From assembly GCF_001544455.2 (NCBI RefSeq), contig NZ_FCOC02000017.1:62001-126000 (forward strand): 64,000 bases of DNA. Direction: 5' to 3'. The notes below the pieces were generated by a model. The model worked only from the letters and a program-made list of their open reading frames with translations, was not told the origin of the DNA and did no database searches. The stretch is from Caballeronia sordidicola. GTDB lineage: Bacteria > Pseudomonadota > Gammaproteobacteria > Burkholderiales > Burkholderiaceae. This document shows positions 19,974 through 29,111 of this stretch, one piece after another (position 1 is the stretch's first letter; each line of letters begins with the position of its first letter). A program made the translations under genes and the position numbers.

Positions 19974-21197
19974 TCATAAAGCTGGCGTCAGCGCATACCG
20001 CCGGCAATGTTCCAGATAACCCGCCTCATGACTGCTCACCAGCGCCACGATGCTTTTCCAGAGCCACGAAGGCGCATCGAGCGATTTGCTGCGCGCCCGC
20101 CGCAATTCCGATAACCACGCGCGTCGTCCCGCCTTGTCCATTTGCCGCGCGTGCGCCTTGCCAACTACCATTGCGAGGAAACGCGCGGCTTTCATCGCTT
20201 CTTCTTGCGTCAGTTGCTCGACCGTCAGTTTCATGTCCTGCGGCAGGAGTTCGCGAATCACCACGGAGCGATCGTTCAGCCGCGCCGAGCGCATGCGTTC
20301 GCCGAGCGCCGGTGTCAAATGCCGCGCGCCTTCCACAATGCGCTCGCCGTTATCGCGCGGCATGTCCTGGCCGGGATAACGCGGTGCGGCAGCCTTCAGC
20401 CCTTCCTTGATATCGATAAGACACAGGTCGTCGCCTTCCACCGCGCCACCATCCACGTCGAGAAGCACCGCATAACGCAGACGCCCCAGCGAACTGCAGC
20501 CTTTGACCCAATACGCGGCGTCGATGACCGAGACATTTTCCTCGTCGGCGTTCTTGCGTAACGCGACGGCAATGTCGGCAATCTCGCGACGCTCGAACAA
20601 GGCTTCTATCTCGCTGCGTTCTTCTTTATCGAGCGGCCAGAAACGCTTGCCGAGCGGAATGCTTGGCTCGACGTCCTCTATGCGCTCTATAGCTAGTTGC
20701 TGCCAGGTGCGCCGCACGGCTTCCTTCATCATCACGCGCACCGCTTCAGGCTTCGCGTTCTTGATCGGGCGATCCTTGGCGGTGGCGTCGAACGCATGTT
20801 CATAGCCTTCCGATAACGCTTCGATCATGCGCGCAGTCGTGACGCCCGGCAGGTCGGACCCGCGCGCCGCCGTTGCCAGCGATAAACCCAGCCGCACGAT
20901 GTCATGCGCCGGATTGCCGATCACCGTCTGGTCGAGGTCGCGAATCTGGATCTCGACGTCTCCATCCGTGTTGGCGACCGGGCCGAGATTGCCGGTGTGG
21001 CAATCGCCGCAAATCCAGATGGCCGGGCCTTCGGGCAAGGTGTGACCTTCTATGCCGTCGAGCCATTCATAGAATTTGCTCGTGTTGCCGCGCACGTAGG
21101 CGTGCGCGGATTCGGCCATTTTCATGTTGCGGCGTGCAGTGAGCCGCGCCTGACGATCATTGGGGCCCGGAAGGGCGGAAGATTTTTTCTTGGGCAT
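19974..21197 (-). CDS. DUF2252-family protein
   Basis: A 407-residue cytoplasmic protein of the DUF2252 family, whose members resemble kinase-like/aminoglycoside-phosphotransferase folds. Visible features are the G-D-C-H-T-G-N-L-G motif near residue 84 and the I-R-D-L-D-Q-T segment near 104, which match the catalytic-loop and metal-binding elements of such folds. The biochemical role is unknown. The start at 21197 (M-P-K-K-K-S) follows AGGA; an ATG at 21236 lacks a site. Convergent with the small secreted-protein gene. Confidence 0.8.
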   Translation of the reverse strand: MPKKKSSALPGPNDRQARLTARRNMKMAESAHAYVRGNTSKFYEWLDGIEGHTLPEGPAIWICGDCHTGNLGPVANTDGDVEIQIRDLDQTVIGNPAHDIVRLGLSLATAARGSDLPGVTTARMIEALSEGYEHAFDATAKDRPIKNAKPEAVRVMMKEAVRRTWQQLAIERIEDVEPSIPLGKRFWPLDKEERSEIEALFERREIADIAVALRKNADEENVSVIDAAYWVKGCSSLGRLRYAVLLDVDGGAVEGDDLCLIDIKEGLKAAAPRYPGQDMPRDNGERIVEGARHLTPALGERMRSARLNDRSVVIRELLPQDMKLTVEQLTQEEAMKAARFLAMVVGKAHARQMDKAGRRAWLSELRRARSKSLDAPSWLWKSIVALVSSHEAGYLEHCRRYALTPAL

Positions 21198-21272
21198 GGG
21201 ATCGTCCTGTTGGTGCTCCCATTGAGCAAGACGCATGCCGTTGATTTGTAATGATTTTGTAGGGTCGTGCGA

Positions 21273-21773
21273 TCATCCGAGGTCTTCAAGATCGGTGTTC
21301 GCTTCGCGCTCCGCAGCCGGTTTCGCGATCCATTGCCTGTGCAGCGCCTTCTCGACTTTCCGGCCGATTATCAATAGCGCGATCAACATCAATGTCGCAA
21401 TGACAGCGACGCTCCACACGCCCAGTCCGCAAACAATGCCCACTGCCGCCGTGACCCAGATCGACGCCGCCGTGGTCAGTCCGCGAATCCGGTGCTGTCC
21501 TGGCGTCTGCACGATCACGCCCGCACCGAGAAAGCCGATGCCCGTCACAATGCCCTGAATGGCGCGGGAAACATCCGTGCTCAGCGTCGTGCTTTGAGTG
21601 GTAAAGCCCATCGCGGCCATGGTCGTCAGGCACGCGCCAAGAGATACGAGCCCGAGCGTCTTCATGCCGGTGGGCTTGCCGTGCAGATCGCGATCCACGC
21701 CGATAACGCAGCCAATCGCGAGTGCCCAGAACATGCGGATGACGACATCGGTGAGAACGGGAAGAGGGAGCAT
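21273..21773 (-). CDS. MgtC/SapB-family membrane protein
   Basis: A 166-residue inner-membrane protein with four predicted membrane segments and the family signatures I-G-x-D-R-x-x-H-G-K-x-T-G (about residues 23-36) and G-I-G-F-L-G-A-G-V-I-V (about 78-88). MgtC-like proteins act in magnesium limitation and, in some pathogens, on ATP synthase; small homologs such as this lack the C-terminal ACT-like domain. Downstream of it, on the same strand, lies the DUF2252 gene. Confidence 0.85.
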   Translation of the reverse strand: MLPLPVLTDVVIRMFWALAIGCVIGVDRDLHGKPTGMKTLGLVSLGACLTTMAAMGFTTQSTTLSTDVSRAIQGIVTGIGFLGAGVIVQTPGQHRIRGLTTAASIWVTAAVGIVCGLGVWSVAVIATLMLIALLIIGRKVEKALHRQWIAKPAAEREANTDLEDLG

Positions 21774-21880
21774 CAGGGCCTTCGTGTAAATGGTTACGCC
21801 CCTATTTTGACGCGTTTTACGAAGCGGCCGTAATTTTGATCCGGTACGGTAACGGGCCGTGCCTTTTCAAGGAAACACAT

Positions 21881-22273
21881 ATGACTTTACCCACCTTCAC
21901 GATGGTCGCCGCCGCTCCCACGCCCGTCGCGCCTTTTTCCCACGCGGCCGAAGCCGATGGCTGGGTGTTCCTCACCGGCCAGATGCCCACGGACCCCGAC
22001 GACGATTCAAAGCCCTTGCCCGAAGGCGTTCAGGCGCAGACGCGCCGGGTGATGGATAACCTGATCCTCGTGCTGGAGGGCGTGGGATTGTCGCTGGATA
22101 ACGTAGTCAGCGTGCGGATTTTCCTGACCGAATTCAAACGTGATTACGCAGCCATGAACGATGTCTACAAAAGCTACTTCGAACCCAAGCCGTTGCCGGC
22201 GCGCACGTGCATCGGCGTGACGGGGCTGGCGCGCGATGCGCTCGTGGAGATTGATTTCGTCGCGAAGCGGTGA
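21881..22273 (+). CDS. RidA-family (YjgF/YER057c/UK114) protein
   Basis: A 130-residue protein of the Rid family; archetypal RidA deaminates reactive enamine/imine intermediates. The C-terminal R-T-C-I-G-V motif contains the Arg that binds the carboxylate in active members (about residue 107), and the F-L-T-G-Q-M-P segment is typical. The start at 21881 follows AAGGA; the upstream in-frame ATG at 21836 has no site. The next gene, on the opposite strand, ends 3 bases beyond its stop. Confidence 0.85.
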   Translation: MTLPTFTMVAAAPTPVAPFSHAAEADGWVFLTGQMPTDPDDDSKPLPEGVQAQTRRVMDNLILVLEGVGLSLDNVVSVRIFLTEFKRDYAAMNDVYKSYFEPKPLPARTCIGVTGLARDALVEIDFVAKR

Positions 22274-22276
22274 GTG

Positions 22277-22879
22277 TTATCTGCGCGGGCTTGCCGTTGC
22301 ATCCACGTAGCGAAAGGTGAGATTGATGCGCTCGCCGCGCGCCTCAGGTTCTTTCGGCACACGATGCGCCCACTCCAGTTGCGTGCGTCCGCGCATGATG
22401 AGCAAACTGCCGTGGTTCAGTTTCAGCGCATGCACCTGGCGTGTCTTTGTATGGCGGAACTCGAAGGTTCGCGTGGTGCCAAGACTCACCGATGCAATGA
22501 CCGGTTCCGGCCCGAGTTCGCGTTCTTTATCGGCGTGCCAGCCCATGCTGTCCATGCCGGTCCTGTAGCGGTTGATCAACACGCTGTTGAACGCGGTTTT
22601 CGCGGCGGTTTCGGCTTTCGTTTTCAGCAGTAAAACCGCCGGCGACCACGGTTTGGGAACGTTGCGAATGCCCGAATACACATAGACCGCGCCCGGATCG
22701 CCCTGCCACGCGGTGAGCCGCGGAAACGGCACTTTCCCGGCGGGCGTATTCATGATGTCCTGCTGCCACACGACTTCATCGATCAACGCCGCCATGGTGT
22801 CCGAGGCCGTCGCCGCGTCCAGCCAGTCAGGAAGCCAGCCGATGTCCGGCTTGGGGATATCGTCGAAAAGGTCGAACAT
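22277..22879 (-). CDS. alpha-ketoglutarate-dependent dioxygenase, AlkB family
   Basis: A 200-residue Fe(II)/2-oxoglutarate dioxygenase. The iron ligands H-x-D are His115 and Asp117, the distal His is His172, and R-I-N-L-T-F-R (184-190) holds the 2-oxoglutarate-binding Arg and the Arg typical of AlkB. The N-R-Y segment near 103 is also conserved. AlkB homologs demethylate alkylated bases in DNA or RNA. There is no adjacent ada gene, so it may be constitutive. Confidence 0.9.
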   Translation of the reverse strand: MFDLFDDIPKPDIGWLPDWLDAATASDTMAALIDEVVWQQDIMNTPAGKVPFPRLTAWQGDPGAVYVYSGIRNVPKPWSPAVLLLKTKAETAAKTAFNSVLINRYRTGMDSMGWHADKERELGPEPVIASVSLGTTRTFEFRHTKTRQVHALKLNHGSLLIMRGRTQLEWAHRVPKEPEARGERINLTFRYVDATASPRR

Positions 22880-22962
22880 GGCGAAGCGTCGGGTTTGGGT
22901 TGGTCATCGTAAGTTAGCAGATTGTTTATCCCAGAGTTTGCGCACTGATTTGCCGTATCCGT

Positions 22963-23919
22963 TCAATGTGCCACTTTCGTCACCGTCACGCGTTTTCTCA
23001 GCACCCGCGCCTGCAGCACGATCACCAGCAGCAGGAACACGCCGCGAATCACCGACTGCCAGTACGCCGACAAGCTGATAAAGCCCAGTCCATTCTCGAA
23101 GTTCAGCAGGTTGAACACGAGCCCGAGCAATGCAACGCCTGCAATGGTCATGGCTATCGATCCTTGTCCGCCGGTCAGCAATGTCCCGCCCAGCACAACC
23201 GCCGATATGGCGAACAACTCCCAGCCGATGCCTTCGTTCGGCTGTCCGGCGCCGAACTGCGCGGCGAGGATTGCGCCAGCCAAACCAGCAAGCAGACCGC
23301 TCAGCCCGTAGACCAGGACCAGCGTGCGGTCGACATTCAAGCCCATCAGCCGCGATGCTTCTTCACTGCCGCCAATCGCCAGCGCGTGGCGGCCAAACCG
23401 CGTGCTTCTGAGCGCGAGCCAGCCTAGAACCGCAGCCACGGCCGCGACGATTCCCGGTATTGGCAAGCCGAGCAAATCGCCCTGGCCAAAGTTGCCAAAG
23501 CTGGAATCGGGCGCGATGGAAACCGCGTCGTTATGGCCGAGCAACAGCGCCATGCCGTGCGCGCCAAGGCTAGTCGCGAGCGTCACGATAAACGGCAGGA
23601 TTCGCATATGCGTGATCACGAGCCCGTTCAACACGCCGACCGCCAATCCTGCACCCGCGCCCGCCAACACACCCGCCACGCCTCCATGCGGGCTCGCCAG
23701 CGCCGCCACCACGCTCGCCAGCGCGGCCACCGCGCCCACCGACAGATCAATGCCGCCCGTGATGATCACAAACGCCATGCCCACGGAGATCAACGCGAAC
23801 ATCGAGTTGTATCGCCAGAAGGAGGTGATGTTGTAGGCCGACGCAAAATGGTCGTATCGGATCACGCCGAATACGAGCAGCGCCACGAGCGCCAACAGGA
23901 TGGGAAGGTTCTTTTTCAT
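22963..23919 (-). CDS. sugar ABC transporter permease (YjfF-like)
   Basis: A 318-residue permease of the BPD_transp_2 (ribose/galactofuranose) type with about eight to ten hydrophobic segments. The family motif I-T-G-G-I-D-L-S-V-G-A is present near residue 58. GGGAGA precedes the ATG. It is the last gene of the leftward operon; gene order binding protein, ATPase, permease, permease matches E. coli ytfQ-ytfR-ytfT-yjfF for galactofuranose uptake. Confidence 0.85.
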   Translation of the reverse strand: MKKNLPILLALVALLVFGVIRYDHFASAYNITSFWRYNSMFALISVGMAFVIITGGIDLSVGAVAALASVVAALASPHGGVAGVLAGAGAGLAVGVLNGLVITHMRILPFIVTLATSLGAHGMALLLGHNDAVSIAPDSSFGNFGQGDLLGLPIPGIVAAVAAVLGWLALRSTRFGRHALAIGGSEEASRLMGLNVDRTLVLVYGLSGLLAGLAGAILAAQFGAGQPNEGIGWELFAISAVVLGGTLLTGGQGSIAMTIAGVALLGLVFNLLNFENGLGFISLSAYWQSVIRGVFLLLVIVLQARVLRKRVTVTKVAH

Positions 23920-23931
23920 GTCGATGTCTCC

Positions 23932-24921
23932 CTAGCGCTGGCGCCGCTGCACATAAACGGCGGCAATGATGATGCCCGCCTTCACAACGAGCGCGGCTGC
24001 GTCGGGAATGCCGTGGGCGAGCAGGGTGTACCTGAGCAACTGGATGATCAGCGCGCCAATCAGCGTCCCGACTATGTAAGCCTTGCCGCCCGTCAGCGCC
24101 GTGCCGCCGACGGCGACGGCGGCGATCGCATCGAGTTCGGAACCGAGGCCGATCACATTCGCATCCGACGATGAATTCACGGAGATCGAAATCAAGCCGG
24201 CCAGTCCCGCCAGCGCGGCGCACAACGTGTAGGCGATCATCTTCACGCGCGTGGTCGGAATGCCGCTCAAATACGCGGCCTGTTCGTTGCCGCCAGTCAC
24301 GAGCAGATACTGCCCGAACAAGGTCTTGCGCACGATCCACGCGAATATCACGACGAGCGCGAGCATCAGGAACACTTGCGCCGGCACGCCCGCGACGCGG
24401 CCCAATGCAATCCACTGGAACGCGGGATTGTTGAAGGCTTGCAGGCTGCCATCCGTGAAAACCTGCGCAATGCCGCGCCCCGCAATAAACAGCACCAGCG
24501 TGGCGACAATCGGCTGCACGGAAAGCCGTGTCACCAGGAAGCCGTTGAACACGCCGCAAAGCGCCGCGGCGAGAACCGGCAACACAAACGCCAGTGCAAT
24601 CCCGAACGGCCCGGCGACGTTCATGAAGATCATCGGCGCGAGCGAACCGGCTATTGCCATTGAAGCACCGACGGATAAATCGATACCGCCCGTCGCCACG
24701 ACCAGCGTCATCCCAATGCCGACGATCACGATCGTCACCACTTGCGTGAGGTTGACGTTGAACGTCTGCAGCGACCAGAAGTGCTGCGTGAAAAGCAGGT
24801 TGAAGACGACCATGGCGAGCAACACCGCAATCTCGCGCTGGATCGTGATGCGGTATTTCTTCTTCTGCACGGCTTGCCCGACAGGCGCCACGGCGGCGGC
24901 CGGCTGAGTTTTCTGATTCAT
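23932..24921 (-). CDS. sugar ABC transporter permease (YtfT-like)
   Basis: A 329-residue BPD_transp_2 permease with the A-T-G-G-I-D-L-S-V-G-A motif near residue 77 and about eight to ten membrane segments. Its ATG overlaps the TGA of the ATPase gene by four bases (ATGA), so the genes are coupled. It pairs with the YjfF-like permease that begins 12 bases downstream of its stop. Confidence 0.85.
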   Translation of the reverse strand: MNQKTQPAAAVAPVGQAVQKKKYRITIQREIAVLLAMVVFNLLFTQHFWSLQTFNVNLTQVVTIVIVGIGMTLVVATGGIDLSVGASMAIAGSLAPMIFMNVAGPFGIALAFVLPVLAAALCGVFNGFLVTRLSVQPIVATLVLFIAGRGIAQVFTDGSLQAFNNPAFQWIALGRVAGVPAQVFLMLALVVIFAWIVRKTLFGQYLLVTGGNEQAAYLSGIPTTRVKMIAYTLCAALAGLAGLISISVNSSSDANVIGLGSELDAIAAVAVGGTALTGGKAYIVGTLIGALIIQLLRYTLLAHGIPDAAALVVKAGIIIAAVYVQRRQR

Positions 24922-26489
24922 GGTTGACCTTCTTTGGCATCGACGGCTTCCGCCAGCACCGATTCTTCGCCCGATCCATATGCGATCGCGTCCATGATCG
25001 ACGCCTCGCTCATGCGCGCGCCGTCGAGTTCGGCAACGGTCTTGCCATCACGGATCACGACCGCGCGATCGGCGACCGCCGTCAGTTCTTCCAGTTCCGA
25101 TGCCGACAACAACACCGCCAGCCCCGAGTCGCGCAACTCGCGGATGATCTTCGCAACGTCGGCTTTCGCGCCGACGTCAATGCCGCGCGTGGGTTCGTCG
25201 AGCAGCAGCAAGGATGGGTTTGTCGCCAGCCACCGCGCGAGCAGAACCTTCTGCTGATTGCCGCCCGACAACTCGCGAATCGGCTGATCCGGCGAACGCA
25301 GCTTGATCCCGAGCGATTCAATAAACCTGTCCACAATCGCGCGTTGCTTCGCGACATCGACAACGCCGTGCCGCGTGAGCGTGCGCAGACAAACGAGCGT
25401 GAGGTTGTCGCGCACGGACAGTTCCGGCACGATTCCGTCGCCCTTGCGATCCTCCGTCAGATACGCAATACCGCGCGCAATCGCGTCTTGCGGCGACTTG
25501 AAGTTGGCCGGCTTTCCATCGATGGAAAGCGCCCCGCGCTCGGCCGCGTCCGCGCCGAACATCAGCCGCATGGTTTCCGTGCGCCCCGAGCCCAGCAAGC
25601 CGGCGAGACCCACGGCTTCGCCTGCGTGGACATCGAGCGAGACGTCCGTCACTTTCGCGCCCGCGCCGATATTCTTCGCGCTGATCGCGGTCGCTCCGCG
25701 CTTCGCCAGATTCGCTTCCTTCACCGCGCTGTCTTCCTGCACGACGGCTGCAAGCGTGCGCCCGAGCATGGTGGTCACCAGTTGAAGCTTGTCGAGCGCG
25801 GCCATCGGGCTTTCGGCGACCGTTTGCCCGTCGCGCATGACGGTCACGCGGTCGCACAACGCATACAACTCGTCCAGCCGATGCGACACGAAGATCACCG
25901 CGCGGCCATCGTCGCGCAGACGCCGCACGACGCTGAAAAGCAATTCGACTTCGCGTTCATCGAGTGAAGAGGTGGATTCGTCCATGATGACCATCTTCGC
26001 TTCCGACGATACCGCCCGCGCAAGCGCCACCATTTGCTGTATTGCAGTGGAAAACTCGCGTACGGGTTTGCTGACGTCGATCTGCAAGCCGAACGAATCG
26101 AGCAGTTCCTGCGCACGCCGGTGAATCGTCTGCCAGTCGATCAAACCAAACCGCCGCGGCTCGCGGCCAAGAAAAATGTTCTCGGCAATCGAGCGGAACG
26201 GAACGAGATTGATCTCCTGATAAATCGTGCTGATCCCGGCTTCTCGCGCCTCTTTCGGCGAGCGGAAATCGGCTTCGCGGCCATCGAAACGAATCGTGCC
26301 CGCCGTGCGCCGGTATGCGCCGGTCAGGATCTTGATGAGCGTGGATTTTCCCGCGCCGTTCTGCCCGATCAGCGCGTGCACTTCTCCCGCCGAAACCGAA
26401 AGCCGCGCGTGCCGCAGCGCGGCCACACCGCCAAAGCTGATGTCGATGTCCTGCATGTCGAGCAGCGGCGGTTGAGTGGGCGTGTTCAT
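24918..26489 (-). CDS. sugar ABC transporter ATP-binding protein (YtfR/RbsA type)
   Basis: A 523-residue tandem ATPase. The first nucleotide-binding domain (about 10-240) has Walker A GQNGAGKST. The second (about 265-500) has the degenerate Walker A region typical of RbsA-type second halves, with G-L-L-G-S-G-R-T-E, a signature L-S-G-G-N-Q-Q-K and Walker B L-L-L-L-D-E-P-T-R-G-I-D. The start at 26489 follows AAGGAGA; the frame is open further upstream but has no site. An imperfect hairpin in the gap to the binding-protein gene may lower its expression relative to the binding protein. Confidence 0.88.
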   Translation of the reverse strand: MNTPTQPPLLDMQDIDISFGGVAALRHARLSVSAGEVHALIGQNGAGKSTLIKILTGAYRRTAGTIRFDGREADFRSPKEAREAGISTIYQEINLVPFRSIAENIFLGREPRRFGLIDWQTIHRRAQELLDSFGLQIDVSKPVREFSTAIQQMVALARAVSSEAKMVIMDESTSSLDEREVELLFSVVRRLRDDGRAVIFVSHRLDELYALCDRVTVMRDGQTVAESPMAALDKLQLVTTMLGRTLAAVVQEDSAVKEANLAKRGATAISAKNIGAGAKVTDVSLDVHAGEAVGLAGLLGSGRTETMRLMFGADAAERGALSIDGKPANFKSPQDAIARGIAYLTEDRKGDGIVPELSVRDNLTLVCLRTLTRHGVVDVAKQRAIVDRFIESLGIKLRSPDQPIRELSGGNQQKVLLARWLATNPSLLLLDEPTRGIDVGAKADVAKIIRELRDSGLAVLLSASELEELTAVADRAVVIRDGKTVAELDGARMSEASIMDAIAYGSGEESVLAEAVDAKEGQP

Positions 26490-26529
26490 CGAATCCGTCT
26501 CCTTCGTGATGGTCCGCCGGATACAAAAG

Positions 26530-26564
26530 AAGCGACGGCCGGCGAAAGACCGGGCGCGCCGCTT
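26530..26564 (-). promoter_or_regulatory. imperfect hairpin between binding-protein and ATPase genes
   Basis: Read leftward, an imperfect stem of about 13 bp (arms 26550-26564 and 26530-26542) is followed by CTTTT. It lies in the 116-bp gap between the stop of the YtfQ-like gene and the start of the YtfR-like gene. Such partial terminators or mRNA-stabilising hairpins commonly keep binding-protein mRNA in excess. Confidence 0.45.
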
Positions 26565-26605
26565 CAAAACACCTTTGTTACCCAGTGATGCGTCGCTATA
26601 CAGCT

Positions 26606-27619
26606 TTAGTAGCCGTACTGCATGCTTTGCGCCACGTTGCTCTTGTCGTAGAAGCGGTCGGAAACTTTCACCCACGGCGGAATGGTTTCACCCTTCGCGA
26701 ACTTCTGCGCCACGTCGCACGCAAGCGGCCCGAAGAACGGGCTCGACTGCACGCTCGCGCCGAGTTCGCCGGCCGCGATGGCGTCCATGCCGCCCTTCGT
26801 TCCGTCGATGGTCACAATGGTGATGTCCTTGCCCGGCTGCTTGCCCGCCGCCTTGATGGCCGCGATCGCGCCGAGCGCCATTTCGTCGTTGTGCGCGTAG
26901 ACGGCGGTCACGTCGGGATGCGCCTGAAGCAGCGTTTCCATGACTTGCCGGCCTTTGTCGCGAGCAAAATCGCCGCTCTGCGAAGCAATGATCTGCAGAC
27001 CCGGATTCTTCGCGATCACGTCGTCGAAACCTTTCTTGCGGTCGTTGGCCGCCGACGCACCGGTCGAACCTTCCAGTTCGATGATCTTGCCCTTGCCGCC
27101 CGTGGTCTTCACGAGCCAGTTCGCCGCGCGCTGCCCTTGATCGATAAAGTCGGAACCAATGAACGTGATGTAGTCCTGGCCGGCCTTCGCCACCGACTGG
27201 TCGACGTTGCGGTCCACCAGGATCACCGGAATGCCGGCTTTCTTCGCCTGCAGCACGATGGGCGCAAGCGGCTTTTCTTCACGCGGCGGGAACACGATCA
27301 GGTCGACGTGCTGCGCGATCATGCTCTGGATATCGGCGACCTGTTTCGATGCCGAACTGTTCGCGTCGGTCATCACCATCTGCCAGCCGCACTTTGCCGC
27401 CACGTCCTTGAAGCTCTTGGTTTCGGCGAGACGCCACGGGTTGTTGCTTTCGGTCTGCGCAAAACCCACACGCAGCGGTTTCTTGTTCGCGAGCTTCGGC
27501 AAGCCGGATTCATCGGCATGAGCTACGCCGAATGCCGCCGCCATGGAAAGCGCGAGCACAGACGTGGCAAGCACGCGGAACGGGGTCTTGCATGTTTTCA
27601 GGTTTTCAAGCGACAGCAT
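26606..27619 (-). CDS. galactofuranose-type sugar-binding protein (YtfQ-like)
   Basis: A 337-residue periplasmic binding protein (SBP family 2, LacI-like fold) with a signal peptide ending near A-H-A-D (about residue 36). V-G-F-A-Q-T-E-S-N-N-P-W-R near residue 52 and V-Y-A-H-N-D-E-M-A-L-G-A near 247 are characteristic of the YtfQ branch, which binds galactofuranose. The start at 27619 follows GGAGGAAGAC; the longer in-frame reading from 27697 would disrupt the signal peptide. First gene of the operon downstream of the LacI-type gene. Confidence 0.86.
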   Translation of the reverse strand: MLSLENLKTCKTPFRVLATSVLALSMAAAFGVAHADESGLPKLANKKPLRVGFAQTESNNPWRLAETKSFKDVAAKCGWQMVMTDANSSASKQVADIQSMIAQHVDLIVFPPREEKPLAPIVLQAKKAGIPVILVDRNVDQSVAKAGQDYITFIGSDFIDQGQRAANWLVKTTGGKGKIIELEGSTGASAANDRKKGFDDVIAKNPGLQIIASQSGDFARDKGRQVMETLLQAHPDVTAVYAHNDEMALGAIAAIKAAGKQPGKDITIVTIDGTKGGMDAIAAGELGASVQSSPFFGPLACDVAQKFAKGETIPPWVKVSDRFYDKSNVAQSMQYGY

Positions 27620-27740
27620 GTCTTCCTCCGGTATGGATGGTCTTGCTTTTTTAAATGCTTCGGCGTTGCTGCGTCGTGTCCTCTTGCTCCGTCTCAAAAA
27701 GTCGAAGTGCGACGATTATTCCACTGCGTTTTATTATTGG

Positions 27741-28829
27741 TCAATCGCTAATATTATTAATTGCGGGCTGTTTTGCTTCGGTGAATACCCTTACCGACGC
27801 ACGCTCCACCAACGGTCCATCGAGCTTAACGACACGCCGCCGGACTGGTGCGCCGGCGGCGCGGTTGTGCTCTTCCTGCAGCAGCGTTTCGACCGCCCAT
27901 CGGCCGAGTTCGTAGTTGGGCAACACAACCGTGGACAGCGGCGGATGCGTGTGCCGCGCGATTTCCTGATCGTCGTAGCCGAGCACGGAAACGTCTTCCG
28001 GGACGCGCAAACCGAGTTGTTTGAGCGCTTCGATGGCGCCCAGCGCCATCAGGTCGTTCGCACAGAAAATGGCCGTGGGCGGATTCGGTTCGCGCATCAG
28101 TGAAAGCGTCTGCTCGAAGCCCGAGCCGGAACTCCAGTCGCCTTCGCGCACCAGTTCCGGCGCGAACGGCAAGTCCGCCGTGGAAAGCGCCATCCGGTAT
28201 CCCTTCAGCCGGTCGCGCGACGCGTCTTGCCACGGTTCGCCGTTCACATAACCGATTCTCCGGTGTCCCGCGTTGAGCAAGTAATCGGTGGCAACGTGGC
28301 CACCCGCGACTTCCGCCGGAACCACCGACGAAAGCTCTGTGTCGCTTGTGTAGCAGTTCAGGAGCACGGTCGGGACCTTTGACAGCGCCGCCGGCAAGCT
28401 CACTTTTCGCGTGTACACCGTCGCGTAGATCACGCCGAGCACGTTCGGATTCGTGAGCGTGGCGTCGAGAACCTGCTGCTCGATTTCGGCGTTGCCGTGC
28501 GTGGAGTAGACCGCCAGCATCCGGCCGTTTGCGAACGCCGTATCGCGCGCGCCGTCGATGTTCACGACCGGATGCGGGCTCGTCGAGATTTCATCGGCGA
28601 GATACACGATCAGGTTCTTTTCTTCCGCCGTGATCGTTGCGTCAAGCGGTTCGCGCGTCGTCATCCGGTAGCCGAGATCCTGCGCGGCTTTCAGCACCTT
28701 GTTGCGGGTTGCGTCGGAAAACTTCGCGCTGGTCGCGTTGTTCAGCACGAGCGAAACGGTCGATTGCGAGACGCCGGTCAGCTTCGCGATGTCCGTCATC
28801 GTCGGGCGGCGTTGCGTGGATTTTTTCAT
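27741..28829 (-). CDS. LacI-family transcriptional regulator
   Basis: A 362-residue repressor: helix-turn-helix at about residues 11-45 (T-M-T-D-I-A-K-L-T-G-V-S-Q-S-T-V-S), hinge helix, and a periplasmic-binding-protein-like effector domain. The start at 28829 (M-K-K-S-T-Q-R-R-P) gives the usual N-terminus; a reading from 28865 would add 12 residues. No strong ribosome binding site is visible. It lies directly upstream of, and on the same strand as, the galactofuranose-type importer, which it presumably controls together with itself and perhaps the divergent PhyH/epimerase pair. Confidence 0.87.
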   Translation of the reverse strand: MKKSTQRRPTMTDIAKLTGVSQSTVSLVLNNATSAKFSDATRNKVLKAAQDLGYRMTTREPLDATITAEEKNLIVYLADEISTSPHPVVNIDGARDTAFANGRMLAVYSTHGNAEIEQQVLDATLTNPNVLGVIYATVYTRKVSLPAALSKVPTVLLNCYTSDTELSSVVPAEVAGGHVATDYLLNAGHRRIGYVNGEPWQDASRDRLKGYRMALSTADLPFAPELVREGDWSSGSGFEQTLSLMREPNPPTAIFCANDLMALGAIEALKQLGLRVPEDVSVLGYDDQEIARHTHPPLSTVVLPNYELGRWAVETLLQEEHNRAAGAPVRRRVVKLDGPLVERASVRVFTEAKQPAINNISD

Positions 28830-28974
28830 TTTCTGGGCCGCGCAAAAGCGGCGTGATCGATGCAATCAAACATGTCTTCAGATGCCGCAGACGGTAACAC
28901 TAATATTTCCAGCGAGCAACGCTCGAAAACCATTGATGGGAAAGGCTAAGAGCGTATTCAATGTTATCTAAGTG

Positions 28975-28987
28975 TTATTACTAATAA
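28975..28987. promoter_or_regulatory. perfect palindrome, candidate LacI-family operator
   Basis: TTATTACTAATAA is a 6-1-6 perfect palindrome in the 282-bp region between the LacI-type gene and the divergent PhyH gene. LacI-family operators are palindromes of this size, though many have a central CG that is absent here. Assignment is by position. Confidence 0.35.
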
Positions 28988-29111
28988 TATTGACTATCCG
29001 GCGCTGGTCATGCGATTCTCGGGACGTGCGCATGGCTGGGGCCACACGAAAGGCATAAACACATGCGCGCCGGCCGCGCCGTATGACGTGGCGCAATTCC
29101 AGGAGACAAAG

